DNA from: Micractinium sp. NFX-FRZ | Taxonomy: Eukaryota; Chlorophyta; Trebouxiophyceae; Chlorellales; Chlorellaceae | Length of the DNA stretch: 64,000 nt | Assembly (NCBI GenBank): GCA_029339195.1 | Contig: JAPTJF010000266.1 | Location: 2,196 to 66,195, forward strand | Direction: 5' to 3' | Shown: in pieces, positions 1-10,280 of the stretch | Layout: every line of letters begins with the position of its first letter | Numbering within the stretch: position 1 is the first letter of the stretch | The notes under the pieces: model-generated | Told to the model about the DNA's origin: nothing | Seen by the model: the letters and a program-made list of their open reading frames with translations, nothing else | The model's database searches: none | Position numbers and translations under genes: made by a program

Positions 1-10
1 TCTGGCGCCC

Positions 11-64
11 TCCCCCACCCCCCCCCCCCCCCCCCCCCCCCTCCACACACACACACACACACAC
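11..64. repeat. Poly-C tract followed by (CA)n microsatellite
   Basis: A run of about 24 cytosines (18-41) leads directly into about eleven CA units ending near 64. This is simple-sequence DNA lying just beyond the 3' end of the F-box gene. No coding feature overlaps it. Confidence 0.9.
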
Positions 65-157
65 TAGGCAGCAGCGCGGGCACAACACAGACAAAGGACG
101 TAGCACCAAAGCATGCACAGCTGTCAGCGCACAGTAAAGCAAGAGCAGAGAGCCTGC

Positions 158-1682
158 CTAGCTTAGCTCAGCCAAGCCTGACCGCCCTTTTTCAGAACAC
201 GCCCACCTCAACTTGCGTATTTCTAATGGCAGGCACGGAGAACCAATCGACAGCTCCGCCAGCTCCAAAGCAGTCAGCTGGGTCAGCAGGCAGAGCTCTC
301 CTGGGAGGCCGGGTCCCTGGAAGAGCAGATTGCTCAGCTCCAGGCGGCGCAGCGTAGACAGCGCGGCAGACGCGCCAGCTGGCACATCAACATCGAGTCC
401 TTCCAGCCACAGCGCAGTCAAGTGGGAGCACTCCCAGCAGCTCCTGGGCACGGGCGGGCGGTTGGACGCATACGAGCAGAGGTCGAGCCGCCGCAGGGAG
501 GGCAGCCGCTGCAGCCCCTCCAACTCGTCACCGGGTGCCTCAACACTGATGCAAAGCTCCACTGTGGGAGGCAGCCCAAACAGCTCAGGCGGCACCTGCT
601 CACCCGGGCTGACCAGCGTGAGAGAGACGTGGCGCAGCCGGGGGCCCAGCTGGCCCAGCTGCTGCCAGGTGGCAGCACCAGGCAGCGGGCCCTCCAGCGA
701 CAGGTGCACGCTCTGAAGGTGCGGCAGCGCCAGCAGCGCTGCCGCCAGGTCAGCGGTGATGGCGGGCACCCGGATGTCGACGTCTGTCAGCTGTCGCAGC
801 TGCCTGCAAGAAGCGGATCCAATACGGGAAGGGAAGCACAGCGGGCCAAGGGGGGATGTCACCAGGTCAGCACTGCCCATGCCAGCTCACCTCACACACC
901 ACACATCTGGGCATGCAGACAGCGATGCACGTGCAGGCAGGCAGGCAGCGGCGCAGGGGCAGGCAGGCAGGCAGGCAGGCAGGTCGGAATGCACGCTAAA
1001 TATGCTCGCACCGAATGGACCCCCTGGGGGCGCCCCCCCAACACCCGCTCCTTACCCAAAGGCCGAAGGGTACGCCCCTCCATAAGCAGTTGCATTCATG
1101 TTGTCAAAGCTGTAAGTGCGCAGGTACTCCAAGGCCGGAAAGGTGTGGGTCAGGGAGTGCAGCCGGGCAGCACCCACGTCACACGCCTGGATCGACAGCC
1201 TGAGAGTGCAGGGGCACTTGGACGCATGGTGATCCGTGAGCACTTTGAGCAGGAGCAAAGTATTGCAGTGCATTAACAGGCGTGGCTTTTGAATGTCAGA
1301 AGGACCCCCCACAACACGCTCACCTGTGGACAGCCGGCAGGTGGAGGCCGAGCAGCAGCACTGTCACTGCACTTGAGGGCCAGTGCACTGCCACAACGGC
1401 AGGCCTCCGCGTGTCGAGGCAGTGCGTGATCTCCCTTGCGGCTGCAGGGCTCAAAGTATTGATCCCCAAGGCATCGTGGTAACACCAGATGTCCAGTGGA
1501 TGCTGCCGCGCCAGCCCCAGAGCCAGGCAGCGCCAGCGGCTGCAAGCGCGCTCCACCGCCCCGAGCGTGCCCAGCGTAACCGCGCCGTCCAACACCCACG
1601 CCGTCAGGCAGGGCAGGAAGGAGAGGACGTGCAGCAGCAGCTCATCTGGCAGGCTGGCATTGATCAGATCCGCCAGAGGCAT
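158..1682 (-). CDS. F-box / leucine-rich-repeat protein
   Basis: Predicted substrate-recognition subunit of an SCF-type ubiquitin ligase; the target is unknown. Proposed exons are 1682-1324, 1199-1056 and 803-158; phases close, giving 382 aa. The N-terminus carries an F-box core (SLPDELLLHVLSFLP at about residue 10) that would bind SKP1. Exons 2-3 hold irregular leucine-rich repeats such as LPHLQSVHLSLEG, LPSLRRLDL, LSTLRRLEL and LTQLTALELAEL. The ATG at 1680-1682 is chosen because it lies just before the F-box and the longer open frame upstream begins with GTG, not ATG; an extra 5' exon is possible. Donors are GTGAGC and GTAAGG, acceptors CTCAG and TTGCAG. The fold assignment is secure; repeat number and biological role are not. 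Confidence 0.8.
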
Positions 1683-2787
1683 GGCCAGGCCACGAAATGG
1701 GCTAGGCAGGGGTGCTGTGCGTCCACGCTGCAGGCGGCCAGAGCGGCGAGCGGGTTGAGGGACTTGTTCAGGGCGCGGGAGTGTCGGGGGGACAGCACCC
1801 GCTGCGGCAAGGGGCGCCCGCCGTCTGCTTATCACCTGTGACTCCGCAGCTAGGCTTGCTGACCGCAGCGACTGCCCCGGCCGCCGACACTGGGAGTGCG
1901 ACGCAAAGAGGAGGCCTGCTGCCACTCCTGAATCCACCTGCGCGACGCGAACTGACGTAACTCACGGGAGGGGTGCGTGAGGTTATGCATTTGGCCTGCG
2001 CTGTGCTTTGGGCGGCACGGTGCCGCCGTGCAGAGCGGGGCCCCGCACGTCAGCCCATGGCGCCAACTGCCTACCCTCCCGGCCGCTTTTGGCTGACAGA
2101 ACCGGCTGGTGAACAAAACTGTAGGTCAAAGGAACTGACAGAGGTGGGAAACGGCGCGATTGTAAATGTTGGCCTCAATCTGCAGGGCCAAGTTGACGCA
2201 TGCCGGCCACCGTATTCTGCACGGCTCAAGTCACTTCCCTGAAATTTAGTTCTGAAACGAAATTTGGATGATGGAGTCGGCTGAAGAGTGGAGGGAGGCA
2301 AGGCGGATTTCCCTGCCAGGTGGGGATGCAGTTGCATTTCCCTAGTCGTGTAATCGCAGCCCCAACTGTGCATAACCCATGCAACTGCCTGCCCTGCCCT
2401 GCTGTCCTTCCTCTGATGCCCGCTCCATGCCTCCCTCTGCCCCTCCCTCTGCGCCGCTCCCCCGCTCTGCTGCTCTGTGAGGTGGCAGTTGGAGTGGAGA
2501 GGCCGTGCCACGGCGTGGCTGTATTGACACGTGTGGAAGTAGTGCAGCTAGCATACAGAGTTATCCGAGTGATCAGGAATTGGAGCAATGGCAGAGTATG
2601 AGGGTGTGACAAGGGCCGGGTGAGGGTGAGCTGATGACTGTGTGATGGGTGGGTGCGAGGAGGGAGGGGCAGTGCGGTGAGGAGCAGAGACGGGAATCAT
2701 TCTTCCATTCGTGTATCAGAAGCAATCATGGCAGGGAAGGTGAGGGGGAGGCGAGCGGGCGGCGCCGGCACATGCAGAGCGCCACGC
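1683..2787. other. Intergenic, F-box 5' side and secreted-protein 3' side
   Basis: No convincing gene was found on either strand; the open frames here have no recognisable protein pattern. From roughly 2240 onward the sequence is homologous, in inverted orientation, to about 25000-25530 (the outer part of the inverted duplication), including the region 2690-2760 that matches 24829-24900 directly downstream of the paralogous stop codon. Confidence 0.6.
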
Positions 2788-3808
2788 TCACAGCAGCAGG
2801 GGGGTGCACTGCCACTCGGGGTCGTGCACCCAGGTGTGGGCGCGGGTGTTGAGGGTGACCACCTCGCATCCCAGGGTCTTCAGCTCGCCGCCGGGGCAGA
2901 AGTACTGCACCTCAAACTGGAAGCCGTACTGCCCAAGCTGCTGCTTGCCCTTGCGGCTGCCGGGGCGCACGGATGTGTAGCAGGCGTGGATGGGGGTGGG
3001 CACGCCGACCTTGCGGCAGCCCTTGCCGGGGGTGCCCTCCTGTGCCAGCTGCGCCACCACGTAGCTCTGGGCCATCTGGTATGCCTCATCCACAAAGTTG
3101 CCCTGTGGTGGTGGGGAGGGCGGGGGGGAGGGGGGCATCAGTGCCAGTGCTCAGCTGAAGCTTGACGTGCATAGTCTCACCGTGCTTGGGGGTGGTGAGC
3201 CAGCAGCATGCGGTGGCAGCGGCCAGCTGGCGGGGCGTGAAGGCAGTGCGGGCAAGCAGGGTAGGCAGGCAGGCAGGCGGGCGGCAGCCAGTGTGCTCAG
3301 TGTGGCTCACCTTGACAACGTCCTTGAACGTGCTGCCCACGATCTTGTAGCTGGGGATGGTCTCATTCCCGGTGCAGGCTTGCACGCGGCCAGGCTCAGG
3401 CGTAGGGGCGGGGGCGGGGGAGGGGGCGGGGCCGCTGACGCAGGGGGAGGTCTTGTCGTTGGGCTGGGTAACGCAGTGGGTGCCTGAGGGCAACCAATGT
3501 GGGGCCAGGTGCGAGGGAGGAGGGTCAGGCAGGGTGGAAGGATGAAGAGGTTACAAGCCGCAAGCAGGTGCTCGAGCCTGTCAGGCTGCCAGGCAGGGAC
3601 CATGCATCCAGCTGTGGGCACAGGGGTCATCCCAGGCGAGACTGCCCGCATGCGGCGGCGGCGGTGCCTCACCAGCGGCACACTCCATGACGTGGCCTCC
3701 CAGGCAGAAGGCAGAGGAGCTGACACAGTGGTAGTTGTTGACGCCACATCCCTTGGCTGCCACGGCTGTGAGGGCCGTGGCCAGCAGGAGCAGCAGCAGC
3801 TTGGCCAT
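2788..3808 (-). CDS. Small secreted cysteine-rich protein, copy 1
   Basis: Function unknown. Three exons, 3808-3673, 3483-3311 and 3102-2788, encode 207 aa. The start MAKLLLLLLATALTAVAAKG is a classic signal peptide, so the product should be secreted or enter the secretory pathway. The mature part has 12 cysteines (an even number, suggesting disulfides), an APSPAPAPTPEPG proline-rich linker of the kind found in algal wall proteins at about residues 65-80, and a C-terminal cysteine domain ending QCTPLLL. No known catalytic motif is visible. It differs from the inverted copy at 23806-24802 at only four residues (N/D, R/H, T/A, V/L). Introns of the two copies differ much more, which suggests selection on the protein or gene conversion of exons. 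The start is fixed by the signal peptide. Confidence 0.85.
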
Positions 3809-4140
3809 GGTGGGTGGGAGGGTGGGTGGCAGGGGCAAGCGGCGGCAGGCGGTGGGCGGGAAGGTGTTGGGGGTCAGGCGGTTGCAGTTAGGTGCGCTAT
3901 TCTGCTGGCGAGCGTTGGGATGACCAGAAATGCGGGAGTGGCGGGCTTATGAGGCCGTGGGACGGGAGGCGTACGGCGCGTTCGCCGGCCAGCTGGCCGC
4001 CCCCAGACCCAGCTGGCGGTCCGCGCACCGTGTGAGCCCGCGTGCACATGCGCGTGGCGCCTGCCGCGGCAGATCGGTGCGCATCCTGCGGGCGCTGGCG
4101 GCGCACAGCTGGGATGGCGGGCCGGCCAGCTGGCGGCAGT
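3809..4140 (-). promoter_or_regulatory. Conserved promoter of secreted-protein copy 1
   Basis: The upstream region of copy 1 is conserved with that of copy 2. It contains a TATA-like CTCATAAG (3946-3953, minus strand) and four palindromic CAGCTG cores at 3990-3995, 4010-4015, 4106-4111 and 4127-4132, mostly as CCAGCTGGC. Copy 2 has four cores at corresponding places. A regulatory role is inferred from this conservation only. Confidence 0.45.
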
Positions 4141-4222
4141 GGCGGCGGGGCAGGGGCTGGCTTTTGATGGCAAGCGGGGAGGAGGATGGCTTGACTGCCC
4201 TAAGATGTTCTTGATTCTTGGT

Positions 4223-4227
4223 TTACA
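4223..4227 (-). terminator. TGTAA polyadenylation signal
   Basis: TTACA on the plus strand is TGTAA on the minus strand, about 200 bases after the stop of the 2OG-oxygenase-like gene. TGTAA is the usual poly(A) signal in chlorophyte green algae; its use here is inferred. Confidence 0.4.
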
Positions 4228-4427
4228 GGTCGGATTGAAAAACGCTGAGGAAGGGCAGAAGAGCAGGGCAGGGACAGTTGCTCAGCGTCGGCGTGACAGG
4301 CTACACGGCCCGGCCTGCGGCGAGCAGCTCGTCCGCCAGGGGGGATACGGGCAGAGGATGATGCTAGAAACATGTACAGAGGGTGCGTACACATGGCAGA
4401 AGCTGTGCCCACCTAAAACCCCATCCG

Positions 4428-7045
4428 TCAAGTGAAGTGAAACGGCAGGGTGATGGTGCTGCCGCCGCCGTCCCTGCTGCGTGGCAGGCGTACTGCAGAG
4501 CACTGCTCTCCAATGGCAGCCAGCACGGCATCTATCACTGCCCACGGTGGTGGAGAGCGCCCCAGCTTGCTGGTGATGGGTGGAGGCGCCACGAGCGTGT
4601 TGACCAGCCACCGCAGGCCCACCACCCGCCCGCTGTCCCCCTCGACGTCTAGCCGCACTACCACAGTGCCGGACGCTGGCGGGGAGTCCAGTGCAGCGAT
4701 GGCAGCGTGCACAGCAGCAACGCAGGCGTCCAGCGCTGGCGCTGCCTGTTCGACACTCAATGAGCCTGCAAGGGTGGGTTGGAAGAAAGAGCGATGCTGG
4801 GAGAAGGGGCGGAGGTTGTGTGTTCCCCAGAATTCTTGTCAGCTTGTTGTAGGCGGTCGGGCAGGCAGGAAGCTCGCCCGCCCGCCCGCTCGCCTGCCTG
4901 CCTCACGCCGTGCCCAACGGCCACCTGCTCCCCTCCCTACCACATGACCAGGCCCCTTGCCTCGCACTCACATTTGCATCATTGAGGAACCAAGGCGTGG
5001 TGCAGAGGGGTGTACTGAGCAAGCAGAGCCGACTGACCACCCTGCAGGCCGGCCCTCCATGGCTGCGCACCTGCCACGCTCGGCTGCGGCTCGGTCAGCC
5101 AGCCCTGCAGCACCACGCGTGCATCCAGAGGGTCCTCCGTGCCCGTCACCTCCCGCACACCGTGGGGCAGGCGGGAGTCAAACAGCACCAGCTGGTTGAA
5201 CTTGGGGTCGATGAGGGTGGTCTGCTGGGAAGGAAGGGCCGGTGGGGGAGTGGTGGGGTTTGAGTCCGGGAAAGCTGAGGGTGAGGGGGCAGTCGAGAGC
5301 GCGGAGCGGCAGCCAGGGGTGGGGTGGGCGTAGGCAGTAGGCAGGAACGCGTGGCGCACACATGTGCACAGGCAGCCCACAGCCACCCCCACCCTGCCAC
5401 TGCTCATCCCAACCACACACCCTCCCGTCCTCGCCCCGCCTGCCCAGCTCAGCCGCGCCACAGCCAAGTACGTCTTACCAAGCCCCATGCCCACCCATAA
5501 GAGCAGCTCCCCTCCCCTGACCCGCCCCCTCCTCACCCCACCCCCTCCCCGTCCTCACCCTCCTCACAAACACACAGCTCTGCCCGCGCACCTCATCCGT
5601 TTCGAACGCGGACGGTCCCAACAGCATGCCCTCGCCGCCGCTGAACCCCCGCTCCTCCCACCGCGTGAGCGAGAGCGTGAACACAAAGGGCCCACGCGGT
5701 GCAGCGCACTGCCAGTTGAGGCGGCACCGCTCTGTGTAGTAGCTGCAAACGGAAGGCGTGCAGGAGGCAGGGGGGCGGGCAGTTGGGCGGGCAGAACAAC
5801 AGGCAAGGGGCAGCGCTAGGGACGTGCTGGGGCGCCAGCAAGCAAGATGATGGCCCGCCTGTGCCGGCATGCTACCTGCGCCACATCTTAGCCAGTGCCT
5901 ACCCGCCCGCACAACCCCCTCTCATCAGCGCTCGGGCGGCGGCGTGCACATCGCCTCGCCATGCCGTGCCCGCTGTGCCCGATGCTGCGCTTGTCCCGAG
6001 CGCAAAGCCAGCGCCAACCCGCCTGTCACCAGCACACACACCTGAGCCACATCTGGGAGACGCCCGGGCAGCCCAGCACGCGCCCGCCATACTCGGACAG
6101 CGCCTGGCGCAGGCGGGCGAAGGAGGCGGGCAGGAAGAAGCGCTCTGCCGGGGTGCGCATGAGCCTGAACCGGTCGGGCATGAGCCAGGTGTCCCAGCGT
6201 GCGCGGCCCTCCTCGGGGCGCAGAGGATCAAGCAACATCCTGCGGGGCCATTGGGAGGCAGGCTGCGGTGCAGTGTGCTTGCTTGTGTGTGTTCCCAGCG
6301 GGAGGGAGGGGGCCGCAGCAGAGGTTGGGGGCAGCAGCAGCATTGACCAACAGGCTGCCGCGGGCGGCGCGAGGCGAGCATTCGAAAGCTACCACGGGCA
6401 GCTATGAGGACGAGCTGCACACCGCTGCCATGGCCAGACTGTGCCCCTGTCCCAGCGCACCGCTCCTCGTACTGCTCCCGTAGTGACAGCACATCTCTCT
6501 CGGGCAAGAAGTCTGGGACCACCAGGATGTGCTGTGGATCGGGCGGCGTCAGCTGCAGCTCTGGCTGCGCCTCCGGCACATACTGCTGCTGGTGCTGCTG
6601 CGATGGCGGCTGCTGCTGCTGCTGCTCCAGGGCAGGGCTGCCTGCACCTTGCTGCCCGGGCGGCCAGGCAACGGTGATGCCCAGCGCCGCTGCTGCTGCC
6701 GCTGCTGCTGTGCTGGCCACTGGTTTATCTGAGGGGAAGGCATGACATTGCAACATTGGGAACAAGAGGCGGAATCAGGATGGCTCGATCAGCTGGACGT
6801 TCACAAGGTATGCTAGAGCAGGCGTGCGACGGGTAAGAAGTCGGTGTCAGCACGGTGCAGCGGGTCCGCTCGCTGCCGCGCCGCCTTGTTACCTGCGCCT
6901 TCACAAGCAGGGCAACCTCACCTGCCGCTGACTGGCACACGCACTTGTGGCGCGTCCGCCTCGTCCTAGCTACGGAGGGCCGCAACTGCGCGGTCGGTGA
7001 GCCGGTTGAAGTTGGGACGCGGGGTCTGCACGCTTGCTGCGCCAT
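4428..7045 (-). CDS. 2OG-Fe(II) oxygenase-like protein, possibly inactive
   Basis: Six exons (7045-6922, 6728-6461, 6239-6042, 5742-5592, 5221-5071, 4765-4428) give 409 aa. The N-terminus is rich in Arg, Ser and Thr with few acidic residues, so it may be an organelle transit peptide, followed by a Gln-rich linker. The oxygenase-like core contains FTLSLTRWEERGFSGGEG, then FDSRLPHGVREV (candidate iron-binding His) and LDARVVLQGWLTEP (candidate 2-oxoglutarate-binding Arg). The upstream HxD iron motif normally paired with these is not seen; the corresponding segment reads RLNWQCAAPRGPF. The enzyme may therefore be inactive, or the motif may lie elsewhere. The exon at 5221 has a NAGNAG acceptor that could add one Gln. 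An in-frame GTG lies upstream at 7120, but the first ATG is at 7043-7045. Confidence 0.7.
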
Positions 7046-7490
7046 TGATCGTGCCTTGATGCTCCCTGCCAAACGCAAGCTCCGCAGGTTGTCGAACCGG
7101 CAGGAGGGCGCGTCAGGCACAGCAGGCGGCGCAGCGGCACAGCACAGGGCCTAACTATGTGCAATTAATTGGTGTGCATTTGTATAGTACCCCCTCTGTT
7201 ATGGTGGTGTATTCTGCCGGATTGCTTTATTTGACTGCCAATGAACCGGGCCCTGCAATCAGCGGCCATGGCATGCTTTGTGCACTGGCACCCTGCCTTG
7301 AAGCGGGGACATCCACGTCCTACGCCCCCTTTCTTTCGTGCCCCTCCCTCGCATTTGCCCCCTTGCCCCCCATCACAATCTGCACACTTCTGAAGCACGC
7401 CGTCCTGTGACAGAAGCCGTTAAAAGCATAACACGTTACAGGGGAATGGGCTGCAGGCTGCACAACCGAACCGCCGGGCGCCGCCGCCGT
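7046..7490. other. Spacer between two minus-strand genes
   Basis: Holds the 5' region of the oxygenase-like gene and the 3' region of the cyclophilin-like gene. It includes a relatively AT-rich stretch (7150-7240) and the TGTAA motif at 7436-7440. No gene was seen. Confidence 0.6.
7436..7440 (-). terminator. TGTAA polyadenylation signal
   Basis: TTACA on the plus strand lies about 50 bases beyond the stop codon of the cyclophilin-like gene, reading TGTAA on the transcribed strand, a typical distance for the chlorophyte poly(A) signal. Confidence 0.5.
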
Positions 7491-9233
7491 TCAGTGCAGG
7501 GGCCCCAGCATGCCGGGGAACGTTCTGTCCCCTTCCGTTGCTATCTTCCAGGGCACCTCTATCTTGAGTATGCGGAGCACCGTGCCGTGCTCTGGGTGCG
7601 TCCATGTGCTGCGGAGCCAGGAGGGGGGCAGGACTGGGCATGAGCATGCTGCTGCTGCTGATGGGTCCGGCAACCGTGCTGGGTGGCACAGCTGGCCCCG
7701 GAACGCCAGCACGGCCCGCCAGAGGCACCCGCACACAGCGGCATCACCGCCACCCAACCACTCTGGCTGCCCCAGCAGCCGGGGAGCCCGCCCTCCGACC
7801 CAGGGCCCCCAGATCACCTGTAGTCTTGCGCTGTTATGAGGTTGGGCACAAAGAAGTCGTCCACCCAGCCCCACACCTGCGGCACATGTCGGGTCAGAGT
7901 CGGGAGCGCCAGCCAGGGCCGCAAGGCTGGGGTTGTGGGAGAGGGGTGGGCAGTGACGCCATCTGGACGCCCAGCCGGGACACACAACCGCCGGCAGCCG
8001 CTTCAACTGCCCCAGCTGCCGCGCAACCTGCCCCTCAGCAACCATTGCAAGTGAGACGAGCCCCAGCCTCCCCCAGCCCGCCCGCCTGCCCAGCTCTGTT
8101 AGGGGGGCGCTGCACTCGCCAGCTGGCCCGTCCACGCACCGGGTGCGACGTCCCCCACTCTGGGTGGTCCCCCAGCGCGATGAAAAAGTCCCTGCCGCCG
8201 GGGATGAAGCACACGTGGCCGCGCTTCACGGGCACGATACCCTCGTAGGGCGGGTCCTGAAGGGGTGGGCGGCGGCAGCAGCAGGGCGGGCAGGGGCGGC
8301 GGCAGGGTCATATAAAGTGAGAGGCGCAGGTTGTGGGGCCAGGGGGGCTGGATGTTCTATATTATAGCCCGTCCGCAGGGCTGCTGCTGGTGTGAGGCAT
8401 CACCTCTGTGCCAGGGTCTTGATGCCCGCCCACCGCCCAGCCCCGCAGCGTCAGCCCTTGCGCTTCAACTCACAGGAACGGACTAAAATGCCACCCTGCC
8501 CCTCCCCCTGTCCCCCCCTGTGGGCCCACCTCGGCCAGGTCGTGCATCCGGCCCTGCAGCAGCGCATATGGCGGGCCCAGCCCCGACTCTGGCGGCGCCT
8601 CGTTCCTGCAGCAGCGCAAGCACGCGGCGCGGGGCATGGACAGGGGCATGGACAGGGGCATGGGCAGGGTGGATTGAATGGCGAGCAGGGAGGGCAGGAC
8701 GGGACGGCTGCAGTCCGGTCAACACGGCTGGCACTGCCCCTCCACGCCCTGAGAAGCCTGGTTGGGGAGGCGAGCAGGCAGGCAGGCGGGCAGGCAGGCG
8801 GGCGGGCGGGCAGGCATTCCAATTCTTGCATGCGGACAGCTGGATTGGGCAGTGGGGGGCCTTGCCTGTACCACGCGCATTTGTGTGCGGTGGTGCACTT
8901 TCGCTTGGTGGCGAGGTCCCACACCAAAGCGGTGATGTTTGGCGCCAGCTTCTCCAGCAGCCGCACCCGGATCCCACCAAACTGGGTGTACAGCACTACC
9001 GTGCGCCCCAGTTCCGTTTCTGCGCTGCTGTTTCCTGCTGCGCCCTGCGCCGCCGCCTGCAGCAGGGCGCGGGCAGTGCCGCCGCTGCCACTGCCATCGG
9101 TGCCGCCGCCGCCGCTGCCGCTTGGTTTGCTGCCGTCGCGCGCTTGGATGGGTGCGCCTAATTGCCTGCAACTCGCTTCACATGCCGCCAACAACAATAC
9201 GAGCAGGACGGCGCTGTGTCGCAGAGACATCAT
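7491..9233 (-). CDS. Secreted or luminal cyclophilin-like protein
   Basis: Five exons (9233-8866, 8605-8530, 8256-8140, 7876-7818, 7608-7491) encode 245 aa. The N-terminus MMSLRHSAVLLVLLLAACEA is a signal peptide or signal anchor. A Gly/Ser-rich spacer follows, then a cyclophilin-like fold: TQFGGIRVRLLEKLAPN (strand 1 and helix 1), a WYRNEAP segment, GPPYALLQG, and GGRDFFIALGDHPEWGTSHP with VWGWV, matching the GGPDFFI...HTVFG core of cyclophilins. The Arg-Phe-Phe peptidyl-prolyl isomerase active site is not clearly present, so isomerase activity is doubtful. The first intron uses a GC donor (CAG|GCAAGG at 8866/8865); only this splice joins the two halves of the motif in frame. The gene is divergent from the ankyrin-kinase gene. 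Confidence 0.75.
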
Positions 9234-10280
9234 TTGCCGGGACCGGAGCCGTCACAGCAGTGTAGGGCCGTGTTTGTTTGATGTTGAGGTATATCAAGGG
9301 TGACCCGTGTCGCCAAAAACGAAGAAATGGGCTGCCGGAGCAGTACACCAAATGTCCCGCCCGCGGCGCCAGCATCCGCCGGCGTAGCTAGGCGCAGTGA
9401 TGAGAGCGAATTTATGTGAGATGCTGACTGAGCAAGAGCAACTGAGTTTGTTCCGAATAGGTACCATTACGGTGAAAGTCAGAGTCACAATTAGGCGTGG
9501 CAGCCTGCCGGCCGGCCGGCCGGCTCGTGCCGTGCTGGCATGCCGTGCTGGCCGCGGCGGCGGCGCGCCGTGTTGCCGTCTGATCGTGCACCTGCTTTCC
9601 TGCCACACGAGCATTCCGTTTTGAAGCCGGATCTGGTCACGGTAAGCTGAGCCCACAAACATCTTGATGATGATGAGGCACCATAGAATTACCCATGTAA
9701 GCCTGCTCATGCCGCTCAGCGAGCGCAGGGCGCTCGGCAAGTGCAGTGCAGCTGGCAAGGCGCCCCTGCCCAGCCAGGGGTGGTTCCTCGCGTTGAGCAC
9801 CTGCGTTACATACAATCGGTGTTCCGTGCATCTGACAGTGGAGATCTCCATCTTGAACGGCCAGATCCAATGCCCTAGCTAGGGTCTGCTGATCATTGGC
9901 TGAGAATGCACATTGCTGGCAGCCGTAGATTCCCCATTCCCATTGGATCGCTTTCATCTGCTTGTTTACGTTGCTCATTTCGGGGCCCAAGTGGCTACTG
10001 GTGCCAGTCGTGCCTGCAGGTGAGCGCTCATGAAAGGGCAACGCGGTGCCTGCGCCCATAAGCGTCTCTATAGCACGCGGAGGGCGCTGCAAGAACAAAT
10101 GCGACCGGCTTTGCTATGCCGCCGCCCAGCGCTCTGGGTTCAGCAGCACCCGCCGCTGCTGCGCCCGCCCGCCTGCCCAGCTGTCCCTCCAGACCAGCTC
10201 CAGATCCACCATCCGTTGGGCACAAGATATAGCACACACCTCGTCCCACACACACCCAATGCACCGCCTCTCCCTGCAGA
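9234..10280. other. Divergent intergenic region with less GC-rich core
   Basis: Spacer between the start codons of the cyclophilin-like gene (-) and the ankyrin-kinase gene (+), so both promoters must lie here. The section 9240-10000 is visibly less GC-rich than the rest. A perfect GGCC-based palindromic run (GCCGGCCGGCCGGCCGGC) sits near 9508-9525. A doubtful ORF is listed separately. Confidence 0.6.
9637..10059 (-). CDS. Doubtful hypothetical ORF
   Basis: An open frame of about 140 codons from an ATG at 10057-10059. It contains a possible metal-binding pattern (GCQQC, then LHCQMHG and IVC) but no family is recognised. Codon use is less GC-rich than in neighbouring genes. A second overlapping frame contains a short hydrophobic stretch (WVILWCLIIIKMFVG near 9690). 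Either could be part of a small gene, a transposon relic or chance; no splice model is convincing. Confidence 0.2.
   Translation of the reverse strand: MGAGTALPFHERSPAGTTGTSSHLGPEMSNVNKQMKAIQWEWGIYGCQQCAFSANDQQTLARALDLAVQDGDLHCQMHGTPIVCNAGAQREEPPLAGQGRLASCTALAERPALAERHEQAYMGNSMVPHHHQDVCGLSLP

Larger units (their letters stand above)
2240..4200. repeat. Left arm of a ~2 kb inverted duplication
   Basis: This stretch matches about 23410-25530 in reverse complement. The match covers the promoter, exons, introns in part, 3' flank and a further ~400 bp beyond the gene. Coding exons are nearly identical while introns and flanks have diverged with indels. The outer limits are estimates made by eye. 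Confidence 0.75.

Noticed and set aside
1683..1937. N-terminal extension of the F-box protein
   Set aside because: The longer frame starts at GTG; the first ATG is at 1680-1682, just before the F-box.
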